A stretch of 64,000 nucleotides of DNA from RGIG3528 sp045616485 (GTDB lineage Bacteria; Bacillota; Clostridia; Lachnospirales; Lachnospiraceae): assembly GCA_045616485.1 (NCBI GenBank), contig JAZLGU010000016.1, positions 4,036 to 68,035 of the forward strand, in the 5' to 3' direction. Every line of letters starts with the position of its first letter. The first letter of the stretch is position 1. The position numbers and the translations under genes are program-made. A model generated the notes under the pieces. It had not been told where the DNA came from. It saw only the letters and a program-made list of their open reading frames with translations, and made no database searches. Positions 17,355 to 26,465 of this stretch are shown piece after piece.

Positions 17355-17397
17355 TTTAGTAAACTTTACTAAAGTTTGTTTACTAAACTTTGGTAAA
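17355..17397. promoter_or_regulatory. Two tandem 19-bp palindromic operators
   Basis: TTTAGTAAACTTTACTAAA (17355-17373) is a perfect palindrome around one base. TTTACTAAACTTTGGTAAA (17379-17397) has one mismatch. Their centres are 24 bp apart. The position, right after the -10, predicts repression. The LacI-type regulator at 32557 in the same cluster is the natural candidate to bind them. Confidence 0.65.
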
Positions 17398-17444
17398 GAA
17401 GTTGCTCATTAATAATTGACTTAATGTCAAAGAAGGAGAATTTT

Positions 17445-19490
17445 ATGAGAAAAATGAGAAAAATCGTAGCGGCTGTTCTCACAGGTGTTATGGTACTCAG
17501 CATGGCTGCATGTGGTAAGACTGATAACAAGCCTACACCTTCAGCTACACCATCCCAGGGCGCTGAGACTACTCCTGAGACTACAAAGCCTGCAGACGAT
17601 CCAAAGAAGGAAACAACTCTTGTTTGGGGAACACACTGGGTAAACGGACTTGATCCACATGTTGTTGACGAGATTACAGGCGAGCCTGTAATGGCAGCTG
17701 AGCAGAGAACAGCTCGTCTTGCAGCAGAGAAGGCTGTATTAGAGCAGCTGGGCGTTAAGTTCGAGTATGTACAGATGGCTACAGAGAAGGATGTTCTTAC
17801 ATCCGAGATGGCTGGCAGACCTATCTGTGATATCGCTACAGTATGGGGTGGATGTGAGTCTACACTTCTTAAGCAGAACGTTGTACAGAATCTTGATGCA
17901 TATGAGCATCTTTTCCGTGAGAATGAAGAGATGGGCTGGATGCTTTATGACAAGCTTTACGGACATTACTACATGATGGGCGATGTTTGCCGTTTCATGC
18001 AGAGATGGCCACTTGTATACAACATCGATATGATTAAAGAGGCTGGCGTTGAGAATCCTAACGTTCTTTTCGAAAAGGGCGAGTGGACATGGTCCAAGTT
18101 CAAGGAGCTCCTTACACAGCTTAAGGCTGCTTACGCTGACAACGATACAATTGATGTTTACAACACAGACTTCAGAATGGCTACACTTTCTGCAGCTTAC
18201 TCCAACGGCGCATACATTTACGGTGCTGCAGGCGTAGGTGCTGCTGACCAGAAGATGGTTGACGCAGTTGATTTCATGCAGGGTCTTATCAATGATGGCC
18301 TTCTTACATTCCAGATCGCTAGCTGGAACGAGCTTCAGCCTGACTGGTTAAACAACTGTAACAGATTTAACGGTTCTACAACAGTATTCACAGACTGTGC
18401 AGACTGGGTTCTTGGACAGGGCAATCAGAACGGCGATGCTGTTGGTATCGTTCCTTGGCCTAGACCTGACAGACTTGCTATTGATTCCCCTGAGTACAGA
18501 CAGTGTATGACAGTATCTGACTCTCTCTGCATCCTTAAGGGCGTATCTGAAGAGAAGACAGAGCTTGCTATCAAGGCTCTTATGCTTTACACAAAGACAT
18601 ACTACTGCACACTTGGTGGTGTTGATACATATGCTCAGTATCAGGATAAGCAGGGTGAGTCTGTAGCAGCTGACTACAAGCTTGATATTACAAATGCAAC
18701 AGAGGTTGACAAGGACGGTACTACACTCGGTGACCTTATCCTTTCTGCTTACAACTACATCACAAAGGCAGTTGCTGTAGGTTCTGACGTATCTGACCTT
18801 ATGGGTCTTAGAGTTACATGGGATGATGCAGTAGGTACAGCATTCACCCAGAAGACATCTTACAAGACATACATTGATGAGAACATTGGTAAGTTCAACC
18901 AGGTTCTTAAAGAGATGGAAGACATCAACAACAAGGGCGGCTTCAATGATACAGTTAAGCCTGTAGTTGAGTTCATCAAGGAGCCAATCGTTGTTCCTGT
19001 TGGTACAAAGCTTACAGATGCTATCTGGGCTGACTTCATTAAGTGTACAGACGTTGGTGATGGTGATATCGCAGTTTCTGAGATGAAGCCTGAGTTCAAT
19101 GAAGGTTTCACAGAGGATATCTTCAAGACAGCAGGTTACTATAACAGAGCATTCAAGGCTAGATTCTACGATAAGGCCGGCAACTTCGACCACAAGACAG
19201 TTTCTGTATATGTATACAATCCTGATAACAAGGTAGCTCCTACATACACACTTGTAGAGAATCCTGCAGCTATCAAGAAGGATACAGAAGTTGAGAAGAT
19301 CGCTTGGGCAGGCGCTTTCATTGCAACAGCAGAAGATGCTGACGGACTTGATGTTTCTGCTAATGTTAAGGCTGATCTTTCTACAATCGACACCACAACA
19401 GCTGGCGAATACAATGTTAAGCTTACTATTGCTGACTTTGCCGGCAATACAACAGAAGTAACAGTTAAGGTTACTGTTGTAGCTGAGTAA
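17445..19490 (+). CDS. Solute-binding lipoprotein with two C-terminal Ig-like domains
   Basis: A 681-residue lipoprotein; lipobox LSMAAC with C23, then a P/T-rich linker. Residues 60-500 form a family 1 solute-binding domain (TTLVWGTHWVNG, GIVPWPRPDR). Residues ~505-590 and ~600-681 are two Ig-like/HYR-type modules (ARFYDKAGNFDHKTVSVYV, LTIADFAGNTTEVTVKVTV). The ATG at 17445 is preferred over one 21 nt upstream because AAGGAG lies just before it. Codon use is strongly biased (repeated GTT, ACA, CTT), suggesting very high expression. It is first in the glycan cluster, behind the two operators. The Ig modules are unusual for a binding protein and could span the cell wall or touch polysaccharide. 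Confidence 0.8.
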   Translation: MRKMRKIVAAVLTGVMVLSMAACGKTDNKPTPSATPSQGAETTPETTKPADDPKKETTLVWGTHWVNGLDPHVVDEITGEPVMAAEQRTARLAAEKAVLEQLGVKFEYVQMATEKDVLTSEMAGRPICDIATVWGGCESTLLKQNVVQNLDAYEHLFRENEEMGWMLYDKLYGHYYMMGDVCRFMQRWPLVYNIDMIKEAGVENPNVLFEKGEWTWSKFKELLTQLKAAYADNDTIDVYNTDFRMATLSAAYSNGAYIYGAAGVGAADQKMVDAVDFMQGLINDGLLTFQIASWNELQPDWLNNCNRFNGSTTVFTDCADWVLGQGNQNGDAVGIVPWPRPDRLAIDSPEYRQCMTVSDSLCILKGVSEEKTELAIKALMLYTKTYYCTLGGVDTYAQYQDKQGESVAADYKLDITNATEVDKDGTTLGDLILSAYNYITKAVAVGSDVSDLMGLRVTWDDAVGTAFTQKTSYKTYIDENIGKFNQVLKEMEDINNKGGFNDTVKPVVEFIKEPIVVPVGTKLTDAIWADFIKCTDVGDGDIAVSEMKPEFNEGFTEDIFKTAGYYNRAFKARFYDKAGNFDHKTVSVYVYNPDNKVAPTYTLVENPAAIKKDTEVEKIAWAGAFIATAEDADGLDVSANVKADLSTIDTTTAGEYNVKLTIADFAGNTTEVTVKVTVVAE

Positions 19491-19507
19491 TTGATATTTG
19501 GTTATTC

Positions 19508-19545
19508 TCATCGGCGGGGGCTTGCCCCCACCGATGAAATTTTTG
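19508..19545 (+). terminator. Hairpin after the first binding protein (attenuator)
   Basis: TCATCGG-c-GGGGGC, loop, GCCCCC-a-CCGATGA (19508-19537), followed by AATTTTTG. It lies inside the cluster, so it probably lets most transcripts stop after the abundant binding-protein gene. Confidence 0.75.
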
Positions 19546-19581
19546 AAAAATACTATTTACAGTTAATTGAGAGGACTCATC

Positions 19582-22443
19582 ATGAAAAACAAAAAGAAAC
19601 TTATAGCATTAATAGTAGCAGCTGTTCTGATAGTAGCAGCTATTGTTGTTGTAAAAATAATAAATAATGATGATACTGCTCTCGGAACAGACAGACTTGA
19701 TGGATCGGTATACGAAGAAAGTTATGCTGAATACCTTAAGAAATATGGATATAATGGCATAATGGCAAGTGATTCCATTAAAGTGGATCTTTCCAAATAT
19801 GTTGCAAAAAATAATATGTCTGCCGCATATGCAGATAATATGCTTTCTACTGGAGACGAAGGACAGGTTACCTTCACTTTTACAGTAAAAGAAGAAGGCT
19901 TTTATAATCTTATGGTTACATACCTTCCTATTGAAGGTACCACATCAGATATTCAAAGAAGAATCTTAATTGATGGAGAGCAGCCGTATGATGCGCTTTC
20001 ACAGATTCTATTCAAAAGACTTTATCAGGATGATGATATTCTGGTAAAAAATGACAACGAAATCAGACCTTCTGCTCAGGAGATTTTCAGACTGAGCACG
20101 GTATATATAGAAGACTACAACAGAAGAAACGGCGAGCCGCTTATTTTCTTTCTCTCAAAAGGACAGCATACCGTTACTTTTGAGTCAGCAAAGGAAAAGA
20201 TGGCGCTGGCAAGCGTTACATTTGCTACACAGGAAAAAGCAGCAGCATATAAAGATGTAATAGATAGCCTTAAGGGTGTATATAATACATATTCCGGAGC
20301 TGTTTTAAAGGGTGAGGCAGAAAGAAAGGATGGCATTACTACAGCTATTCTCAAGTCCTCCTCATCTATCAATATTAATAAAAACTATTCAGATGCGGAT
20401 CTTTCACCATATCATCCATATCACATTGTTTACAATACTATTGGTGGAGATTCCTACAAGATTTCAGGTAATTACATTATCTGGGAATTAGAAGTGCCTG
20501 AGACAGGCCTTTACGAGATTACTTTCAAGGGCCGCCAGTCACAAAACAGAGGTGTTACTTCCTACAGAAGAATATATATTAACGATGTTATTCCTTATGA
20601 GGAGCTTAACGCTTATCCTTTTGAGTACAGAGCTGACATGGTCAATTATACTCTTTCTGATAAAGAAGGACAGCACATGCTCTTCCTTCTTAACAAAGGC
20701 AAGAATGAGCTGAAGATGGAAGTAGTACTTGGTGAATTCGGCTCTGTAGTAACAGAAGTAGAAGAGGCTCTTTTCAATCTGAATCAGCTCTATTTAAAGA
20801 CAACACAGATTACAGGTACTGTTCCTTCTACTTACATTGACTACGAGATCAGAAAGAAAGTACCGGGCTTTGTAGAGACAATGATTCGCGAGAGCGAGAG
20901 GCTTACAGCCTGCTGTAACGAGCTTATCAATATTACAGGTGAGAAGGGTGAGAATACTTCCCTTCTTTCCAAAATGGCTTTAGAGGCTATAGAGCTTTCC
21001 AAAGATCCTGAGGATGTAGTTGATGAGCTGTCACAGTGGAAGAATAATATTTCAGCTCTGGCCACATGGATGGTACAGATTAATGAAATGCCATTGGAGA
21101 TTGACAGCATTTACCTGGCAGGAAGCAATGCTAAGCTTCCAAAGCCTACAGCCAACTGGTTTAAGAATTTTGGCTATGGTATTTACAGATTCTTCGCTTC
21201 CTTCTTTGTAAAGACTAATGAAGTTTCATCAGACAGTACAGCATCCAAGGGAGATGACACACTGGTTGTCTGGATGGTTTCAGCAGGTAAGGAGCAGGCT
21301 CAGATCCTTCAGAATATGATAGATGAGAGCTTCACACCCAATCATGATATTAATGTAAAGCTTCAGCTGATTCCTGCAGACGTTATCCTTCGTGCCGCCC
21401 TTACAGGTAACGGACCTGACGTGGTAGTAGGACTTTCACAGGCTACACTGGCAGACTTCGCTATGAGAAATGCTTTGGTAGATTTAGGTAAGTACCCTGA
21501 CTTTAAGACAGAAGCAGACAGATTCTATGAAAGTGCTATTACAGGTGCCAAGTATCTTGATGGTATTTACGGTTTACCTGAGCAGCAGAATTTCATGATG
21601 ATGTTCTACAGAAATGACATTTTAACTGAGATAGAAGCAGACGTACCAAAGACATGGGACGAGATAAGAGATCTGATTCCAATCTTACAGAAAAATAATT
21701 ACGATTTCTATATGCCAACTACTCCTCTTTACGCTCCTATGGTATATCAGTATGGTGGCGATTATTATAAGGGTAGCGGCAAGGATTACGGTATAGCTTC
21801 AGGTCTTTCTGATACAGTAGCTTTGGAGGCGTTTAAAGAGCTGACAGACTTCTTTACCTGCTATAAGCTTTTGGTATCAGCAGACTTCAACAACCGTTTC
21901 CGTACAGGTGAAATGCCTATTGGTATCACCAATTACACTACATACTGTACATTCGAAGTATTTGCACCTGAGATTAAGGGCCTTTGGTCCTTTGCACCTT
22001 TCCCCGGCACTCTTAAAGAAGATGGCACTATCGACAATACATTTGTTACAGATACAGTTCAGTCAGTCATTATGAGTGCATCAGACAAGCAGGATAAGGC
22101 ATGGACCTTCCTTAAATGGTGGACAGGCTCTGAAGCACAGCTTACATATGCTACCACAGTTGAGGCTGTTATGGGTACAGCTGCCAGATACGCAGCTGCA
22201 GATAAGAAAGTACTTGCTTCACTTCCCTGGAGTGCTACGGAGTACAAAGCACTTTCATCACAGCTTGAGCATACAGTAGGTATTCCTGCAGTTCCAGGCA
22301 GCTATATGACAGGACGTATGCTGGGATATGCATTTGATAATGTAGTAGCTAATTCTTCCAATCCTCGTGAGACTCTTTACTTAAATGTAAAGGCTATCAA
22401 TAAGGAGCTTCTTAAGAAACGAGCAGAATTTGGTATAGACTAA
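19582..22443 (+). CDS. Membrane-anchored fusion of beta-sandwich domains and a solute-binding domain
   Basis: A 953-residue protein. An N-terminal helix (residues 7-26, LIALIVAAVLIVAAIVVVKI) lacks a lipobox cysteine, so it is anchored by the helix. Residues ~60-215 and ~265-385 are two carbohydrate-binding-like beta-sandwiches (EGFYNLMVTYLPIEG; TGLYEITFKGRQSQNRG). A helical linker follows to ~540. Residues ~565-945 are a complete family 1 solute-binding domain (TLVVWMVSAGKEQAQIL, GPDVVVGLSQATLADFAM, VPKTWDEIRDLIPIL). The ATG at 19582 follows GAGAGGA; an in-frame TTG lies 15 nt earlier. It is probably a tethered receptor for the adjacent permease pair. Ligand unknown. Confidence 0.75.
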   Translation: MKNKKKLIALIVAAVLIVAAIVVVKIINNDDTALGTDRLDGSVYEESYAEYLKKYGYNGIMASDSIKVDLSKYVAKNNMSAAYADNMLSTGDEGQVTFTFTVKEEGFYNLMVTYLPIEGTTSDIQRRILIDGEQPYDALSQILFKRLYQDDDILVKNDNEIRPSAQEIFRLSTVYIEDYNRRNGEPLIFFLSKGQHTVTFESAKEKMALASVTFATQEKAAAYKDVIDSLKGVYNTYSGAVLKGEAERKDGITTAILKSSSSININKNYSDADLSPYHPYHIVYNTIGGDSYKISGNYIIWELEVPETGLYEITFKGRQSQNRGVTSYRRIYINDVIPYEELNAYPFEYRADMVNYTLSDKEGQHMLFLLNKGKNELKMEVVLGEFGSVVTEVEEALFNLNQLYLKTTQITGTVPSTYIDYEIRKKVPGFVETMIRESERLTACCNELINITGEKGENTSLLSKMALEAIELSKDPEDVVDELSQWKNNISALATWMVQINEMPLEIDSIYLAGSNAKLPKPTANWFKNFGYGIYRFFASFFVKTNEVSSDSTASKGDDTLVVWMVSAGKEQAQILQNMIDESFTPNHDINVKLQLIPADVILRAALTGNGPDVVVGLSQATLADFAMRNALVDLGKYPDFKTEADRFYESAITGAKYLDGIYGLPEQQNFMMMFYRNDILTEIEADVPKTWDEIRDLIPILQKNNYDFYMPTTPLYAPMVYQYGGDYYKGSGKDYGIASGLSDTVALEAFKELTDFFTCYKLLVSADFNNRFRTGEMPIGITNYTTYCTFEVFAPEIKGLWSFAPFPGTLKEDGTIDNTFVTDTVQSVIMSASDKQDKAWTFLKWWTGSEAQLTYATTVEAVMGTAARYAAADKKVLASLPWSATEYKALSSQLEHTVGIPAVPGSYMTGRMLGYAFDNVVANSSNPRETLYLNVKAINKELLKKRAEFGID

Positions 22444-22471
22444 AGAATAAACACATTTTCAGAGGACTTTT

Positions 22472-23413
22472 ATGAGAAAGAAACCCGAGGCAAAAATAAT
22501 AAATGGTGTAAAGGTTCCGCCTAAGGATTCCTTTGCCATGGTATGGAAAAAGAATTACCAGAAATATTTGATGATTCTTCCCTTTGCATTACTTTTCATA
22601 GTATTTTCCCTACTTCCGGTACTTATAGCCATTGTGCTGAGCTTTACCTCATTCAATATGGCTGAGGCACCTAAGTGGATAGGCTTTGAGAACTACATAG
22701 GACTTATAGTAGATGATAGCGTATTTCTTACCGCTGTAAAAAATACCTTCGTTTTGGCCATAGTAACAGGACCTATCAGCTACCTGCTTTGTTTCATACT
22801 GGCATGGCTGATTAATGAGCTTCCTCCTGTTCCCAGAGCATTCCTTACTTTGATATTCTATGCACCATCTATTTCCGGTAATGCTTATCTGGTATGGAAG
22901 ACACTTTTCTCATCAGATACTTATGGATGGGCTAATGCATGGCTTATGAAACTTGGTATAACGCATGATGCCATACTCTGGTTCCAGAATGCCAGCTACG
23001 TACTGCCACTGCTTATCATAGTGCAGCTTTGGTTATCACTGGGTGTATCATTCCTGTCCTTTATAGCCGGCCTTCAGACAGTTGACAAGTCTCTGTATGA
23101 GGCAGCAGCAGTAGAAGGTGTTAAGAACAGATGGCAGGAGCTTTGGTATATTACACTTCCTTCCATGAAGCCACAGCTTATGTTCGGTGCTGTAATGCAG
23201 ATTACTACATCACTTTCAATTTCTGATGTATCTATCCAGATGGCCGGATTCCCATCAGTAAACTACAGTGGTCACACAATTCTTACACACCTTTATGACT
23301 ACTCATCCATCAGATATGAGATGGGGTATGCATGTACCATTGCCGTAATACTTTTCCTGATTATGATGCTCTGCAATGTGCTTGTGCAGAAGCTTTTGAG
23401 AAAGATTGGATAA
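22472..23413 (+). CDS. Carbohydrate ABC permease, MalF type (pair 1)
   Basis: A 313-residue permease. A cytoplasmic N-terminus is followed by YLMILPFALLFIVFSLLPVLIA as helix 1. The EAA loop is EAAAVEGVKNRWQELWYITLPSMKP. It overlaps or abuts the partner gene. With the next product it should form the channel fed by the binding proteins upstream. Confidence 0.88.
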   Translation: MRKKPEAKIINGVKVPPKDSFAMVWKKNYQKYLMILPFALLFIVFSLLPVLIAIVLSFTSFNMAEAPKWIGFENYIGLIVDDSVFLTAVKNTFVLAIVTGPISYLLCFILAWLINELPPVPRAFLTLIFYAPSISGNAYLVWKTLFSSDTYGWANAWLMKLGITHDAILWFQNASYVLPLLIIVQLWLSLGVSFLSFIAGLQTVDKSLYEAAAVEGVKNRWQELWYITLPSMKPQLMFGAVMQITTSLSISDVSIQMAGFPSVNYSGHTILTHLYDYSSIRYEMGYACTIAVILFLIMMLCNVLVQKLLRKIG

Positions 23414-23417
23414 ACTT

Positions 23418-24323
23418 ATGTCAAAGTCAAAAAAGCCAAAAGAATTACGAGGTTTTAAGCACTATCTGAAATCACGTAAAATAAAGAGAAGAAACAGAAG
23501 TCTGGGAACCGATATAGCACTGGGCGTTATGCTTGCCCTGTTTGCACTTTTCTCAGCTTTCCCTCTTGTATATATCATAACAACAGCATTTAAGCCCATG
23601 AGTGAGCTTTTCATATTCCCTCCCAGGCTCTATGTTACCAATCCTACCATGAACAATTTTAAGGATCTGGGTAATATTTTTGAGAGCTTCGAGATTCCTT
23701 TTTCCAGATATGCCTTCAACACCCTTTTCATTACAGGTCTTGGTACATTTGGAACAGTTCTTTTAGGGTCTATGGCAGCCTTTCCTCTTGCAAAGTACAA
23801 ATTCCCGGGCTCCAATGCCATGAGTCAGATCATAGTATATTCCCTGATGTTCTCAGCATCGGTTACAGCAGTTCCACAGTACTTCATTATGGACCGTTTC
23901 AACCTTATTGACAGCTATTGGGCAGTTATTTTACCGGCTATCAGTGGTACTCTTGGTCTTTACCTTATGAAGAACTTTATGGTACAGATACCGGATGAAA
24001 TGATAGAAGCAGCCAAGATCGATGGCGCCAACGAGTTCGCCTGCTACTGGAAAGTCGTAATGCCGCTTTGTAAGCCTGCATGGATTACACTGGTTATTCT
24101 TTCCTTCCAGGCTCTCTGGGGCAATTCCGGCGGTTCCTTTATTTACTCAGAGGAGTTAAAGCCTTTGTCATATGTACTTTCACAGGTGACAGGTTCAGGT
24201 ATTGCCAGATCCGGTGTAGCAGCAGCTATTAATCTTCTTATGTTTATGGTGCCGGTTACAGTATTTATTATTTCACAGAGTAACGTTATCGAGACCATGG
24301 CTACTTCAGGTATGAAGGGCTAA
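23418..24323 (+). CDS. Carbohydrate ABC permease, MalG type (pair 1)
   Basis: A 301-residue permease. Helix 1 is DIALGVMLALFALFSAFPLVYIITTAFKP, and the EAA loop EAAKIDGANEFACYWKVVMPLCKP. It ends with VIETMATSGMKG, the usual MalG-type tail. The ATG at 23418 lies 4 nt after the stop of its partner; an in-frame TTG at 23406 would overlap instead and cannot be excluded. Confidence 0.88.
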   Translation: MSKSKKPKELRGFKHYLKSRKIKRRNRSLGTDIALGVMLALFALFSAFPLVYIITTAFKPMSELFIFPPRLYVTNPTMNNFKDLGNIFESFEIPFSRYAFNTLFITGLGTFGTVLLGSMAAFPLAKYKFPGSNAMSQIIVYSLMFSASVTAVPQYFIMDRFNLIDSYWAVILPAISGTLGLYLMKNFMVQIPDEMIEAAKIDGANEFACYWKVVMPLCKPAWITLVILSFQALWGNSGGSFIYSEELKPLSYVLSQVTGSGIARSGVAAAINLLMFMVPVTVFIISQSNVIETMATSGMKG

Positions 24324-24358
24324 TAGTGATTAAGAAAAGACTTGAAAGGGGTAACACC

Positions 24359-25846
24359 TTGAAACTTTCACATTTAAAAAGAATAACAGGTGCTGTCTTT
24401 GCAGGACTGGCAGTGCTCACAATGCCTGCCCTGGATGTTCTGGCTGCAGATGGCTCTAAATATGAATACGAAGGATATGTTTATGACTCCTGGGGAGCTT
24501 CACAGGAGACACCATCAGCATTTGCCCTGTCTACAATGATTGATTCCGGCAATATCCCGGGCGGTACATTGGAAGGCGTTGATGATGTATGTACCACTAA
24601 TGACGGCAGAATTATAGTAGCCGATAAAATAGGTGGAAAAGTATATGTATTCAATATAGATGGTGAGTGCCTTCAGACTATCGGTATTATCAGAAGCAGT
24701 GCGGATCGTATCGCTCTTAATGAAGATGGCAGCCAGATGAAGCTGGCCAGCCCTTCAGGCACATTCTATCATGAGAAGAAGGATGAGCTTTATATCTGCG
24801 ATATGGTGAATAAAAAGGTTTATGTTCTTGATGGTAAGACATATTATCTTAAGCGGGCTATCGGCCAGCCGGAGAACATGTCAGGTTCCACAGAATATGT
24901 ACCTAATAAAATTTGTGTAGATGATGCTGACAGAATATATATTGTTGTTACCAGCAGTAATGAAGGTATTTTAGAGCTCAATGCAGATGGTACTTTTTCC
25001 AGATACTTTGGTACTAATGAGCCTTCTATCAATCTGGTTACCTACTTCTGGAAAAATTTAGCTTCAGATACTCAGCAGGAACTGATTGGTAAAAACTATG
25101 CTCCATCCTTTACCAATGTATGTAAAGATTCCGAAGGTTTTATCTATGCTGTTACAGCTGACTCTTCAGCTACAGCCAAGCTTTTCAGACTGAATTCCTC
25201 AGGTGAAAATGTTATCAGAGCCATGGGATTCCCTCTGATTGGTGATATTACCAGAGAGTTCGAAAGTAAGTTTATTGACTGTTCAGTAACTCCTTATGGC
25301 GTAACTGCTGTACTTGATGAGAATAGAGGACGTATTTTCCTTTATGATTATGATGGTCAGATCCTGAATATTTTTGGGGGCTATGGTTATTCCAAGGGTG
25401 AGTTCAGAAAGCCTACATCTCTTTGCTGGATGAACTACAATCTTATTGTTGCTGATACTGATCTTAAATGCGTATATATCCTGAAGCCAACACCATTTGG
25501 CGAGGCAGCATTAAGAGCTTCCGAAGAATATTATTATGGTAACTGGGAAGCAGCTACTGAGAAATTTATGGAATGCATCAAGTACAATGCCAATTACGAA
25601 GTTGCTTACATTGGTGTTGGTAAGAATTATCTGATGCAGGATGACTATGAAAATGCCATGTACTACTTTAAGCTGGGTAACGATAAAGAGCATTATTCAG
25701 CAGCTTACAATGGCTATAGAGGAGAGCAGATAAGAAAGTACTTCTGGGTGATAGCTGTTATTTTCACAGCGCTTATAGTTCTTCTTATTTGGTCTGAAGT
25801 ACGTTATCACAAAAAGAAACCGGCAGGAGGAGATAGCAATGAGTAA
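24359..25846 (+). CDS. Exported NHL-repeat and TPR protein with C-terminal membrane anchor
   Basis: A 495-residue protein. The signal peptide is KRITGAVFAGLAVLTMPALDVLAADG. Residues ~55-390 hold NHL-type beta-propeller repeats, e.g. GRIIVADKIGGKVYVFNIDGECLQTIG and GRIFLYDYDGQILNIFGGYG. Residues ~395-445 look like TPR helices (YYGNWEAATEKFMECIKYN; DDYENAMYYFKLG). A helix near 466-487 precedes a lysine-rich cytoplasmic tail. I chose the TTG at 24359, preceded by AAAGGGG, over a GTG 33 nt earlier. Its stop overlaps the YIP1 start by 8 nt. A scaffold role on the outer face of the importer is inferred. Confidence 0.7.
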   Translation: MKLSHLKRITGAVFAGLAVLTMPALDVLAADGSKYEYEGYVYDSWGASQETPSAFALSTMIDSGNIPGGTLEGVDDVCTTNDGRIIVADKIGGKVYVFNIDGECLQTIGIIRSSADRIALNEDGSQMKLASPSGTFYHEKKDELYICDMVNKKVYVLDGKTYYLKRAIGQPENMSGSTEYVPNKICVDDADRIYIVVTSSNEGILELNADGTFSRYFGTNEPSINLVTYFWKNLASDTQQELIGKNYAPSFTNVCKDSEGFIYAVTADSSATAKLFRLNSSGENVIRAMGFPLIGDITREFESKFIDCSVTPYGVTAVLDENRGRIFLYDYDGQILNIFGGYGYSKGEFRKPTSLCWMNYNLIVADTDLKCVYILKPTPFGEAALRASEEYYYGNWEAATEKFMECIKYNANYEVAYIGVGKNYLMQDDYENAMYYFKLGNDKEHYSAAYNGYRGEQIRKYFWVIAVIFTALIVLLIWSEVRYHKKKPAGGDSNE

Positions 25847-26453
25847 AGTTAAATATTCATTTTACTGTATGTTACATCCTTTTGATGGCTTTTATGAAGC
25901 CCAGCACAGAGGAAAAGGGGCAGTATGGCTTTCAGTACTTTTTATGGCTCTTTATGGTGTGGCTTGTTGTATTGAGCAGCAGTACAGAGGCTTTGTGGTA
26001 AATGGTGCACATATAAAGCGTATTAATTCTCTTACCACATTCATCAGCTCCATTACAATATTTTTACTGTTTTGTGTAGCCAATTGGACTATTTCCACCC
26101 TTTTTGATGGTAAGGGAAAGTTAAAAGACATATTTATGGTGACCAGCTACTCATTGGTACCTGTAGTTATCGTAAAGCTTATAATAACATTTGTTTCCAA
26201 TTTCATTATATTGGAAGAGGCAGCTATTATTAATGCCATTGTTTCCCTTAGCTGGGTATGGTTTGCCTTCCTGATGCTGGCCGGCTTATGTACTATACAT
26301 GAGTATTCGGTAGCCAAAAATCTGGTAACACTGCTTTGTACATTAGCATCTGCAGCCATTATCATTTTCATAATGGTACTCTTTATTTCACTTATTGAGC
26401 AGTTTTTATCAGTATTCAGCACCTTCCTTAAGGAGCTGGCAAGACGTATATAA
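25839..26453 (+). CDS. YIP1-family membrane protein
   Basis: A 204-residue protein with about five hydrophobic helices. It begins YSFYCMLHPFDGFYEAQHRGKG, the HP-F-E-pattern start of bacterial YIP1-family proteins, and the family middle SLVPVVIVKLIITF is present. It starts inside the preceding gene, with an AGGAGG site there. The function of bacterial YIP1 proteins is unknown. Its fixed place between the NHL and DUF5696 genes suggests a structural or trafficking part in the importer. Confidence 0.75.
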   Translation: MSKVKYSFYCMLHPFDGFYEAQHRGKGAVWLSVLFMALYGVACCIEQQYRGFVVNGAHIKRINSLTTFISSITIFLLFCVANWTISTLFDGKGKLKDIFMVTSYSLVPVVIVKLIITFVSNFIILEEAAIINAIVSLSWVWFAFLMLAGLCTIHEYSVAKNLVTLLCTLASAAIIIFIMVLFISLIEQFLSVFSTFLKELARRI

Positions 26454-26465
26454 TTAGGAGCTTGT

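Larger units (their letters stand above)
16996..17444. other. Divergent regulatory region between two transporter clusters
   Basis: A 449-bp, very AT-rich spacer. It holds a minus-strand promoter candidate (17096-17124), a palindrome AGTAAA-TG-TTTACT at 17183-17196, a plus-strand promoter (17324-17352) and two 19-bp operators (17355-17397). No credible gene is present; a 61-residue AT-rich frame at 17145-17330 was rejected. Confidence 0.7.

Noticed and set aside
18348..19511. 387-codon frame on the minus strand opposite the first glycan-cluster binding protein
   Set aside because: Cysteine-rich shadow produced by the strong codon bias of the real gene; no start signal.
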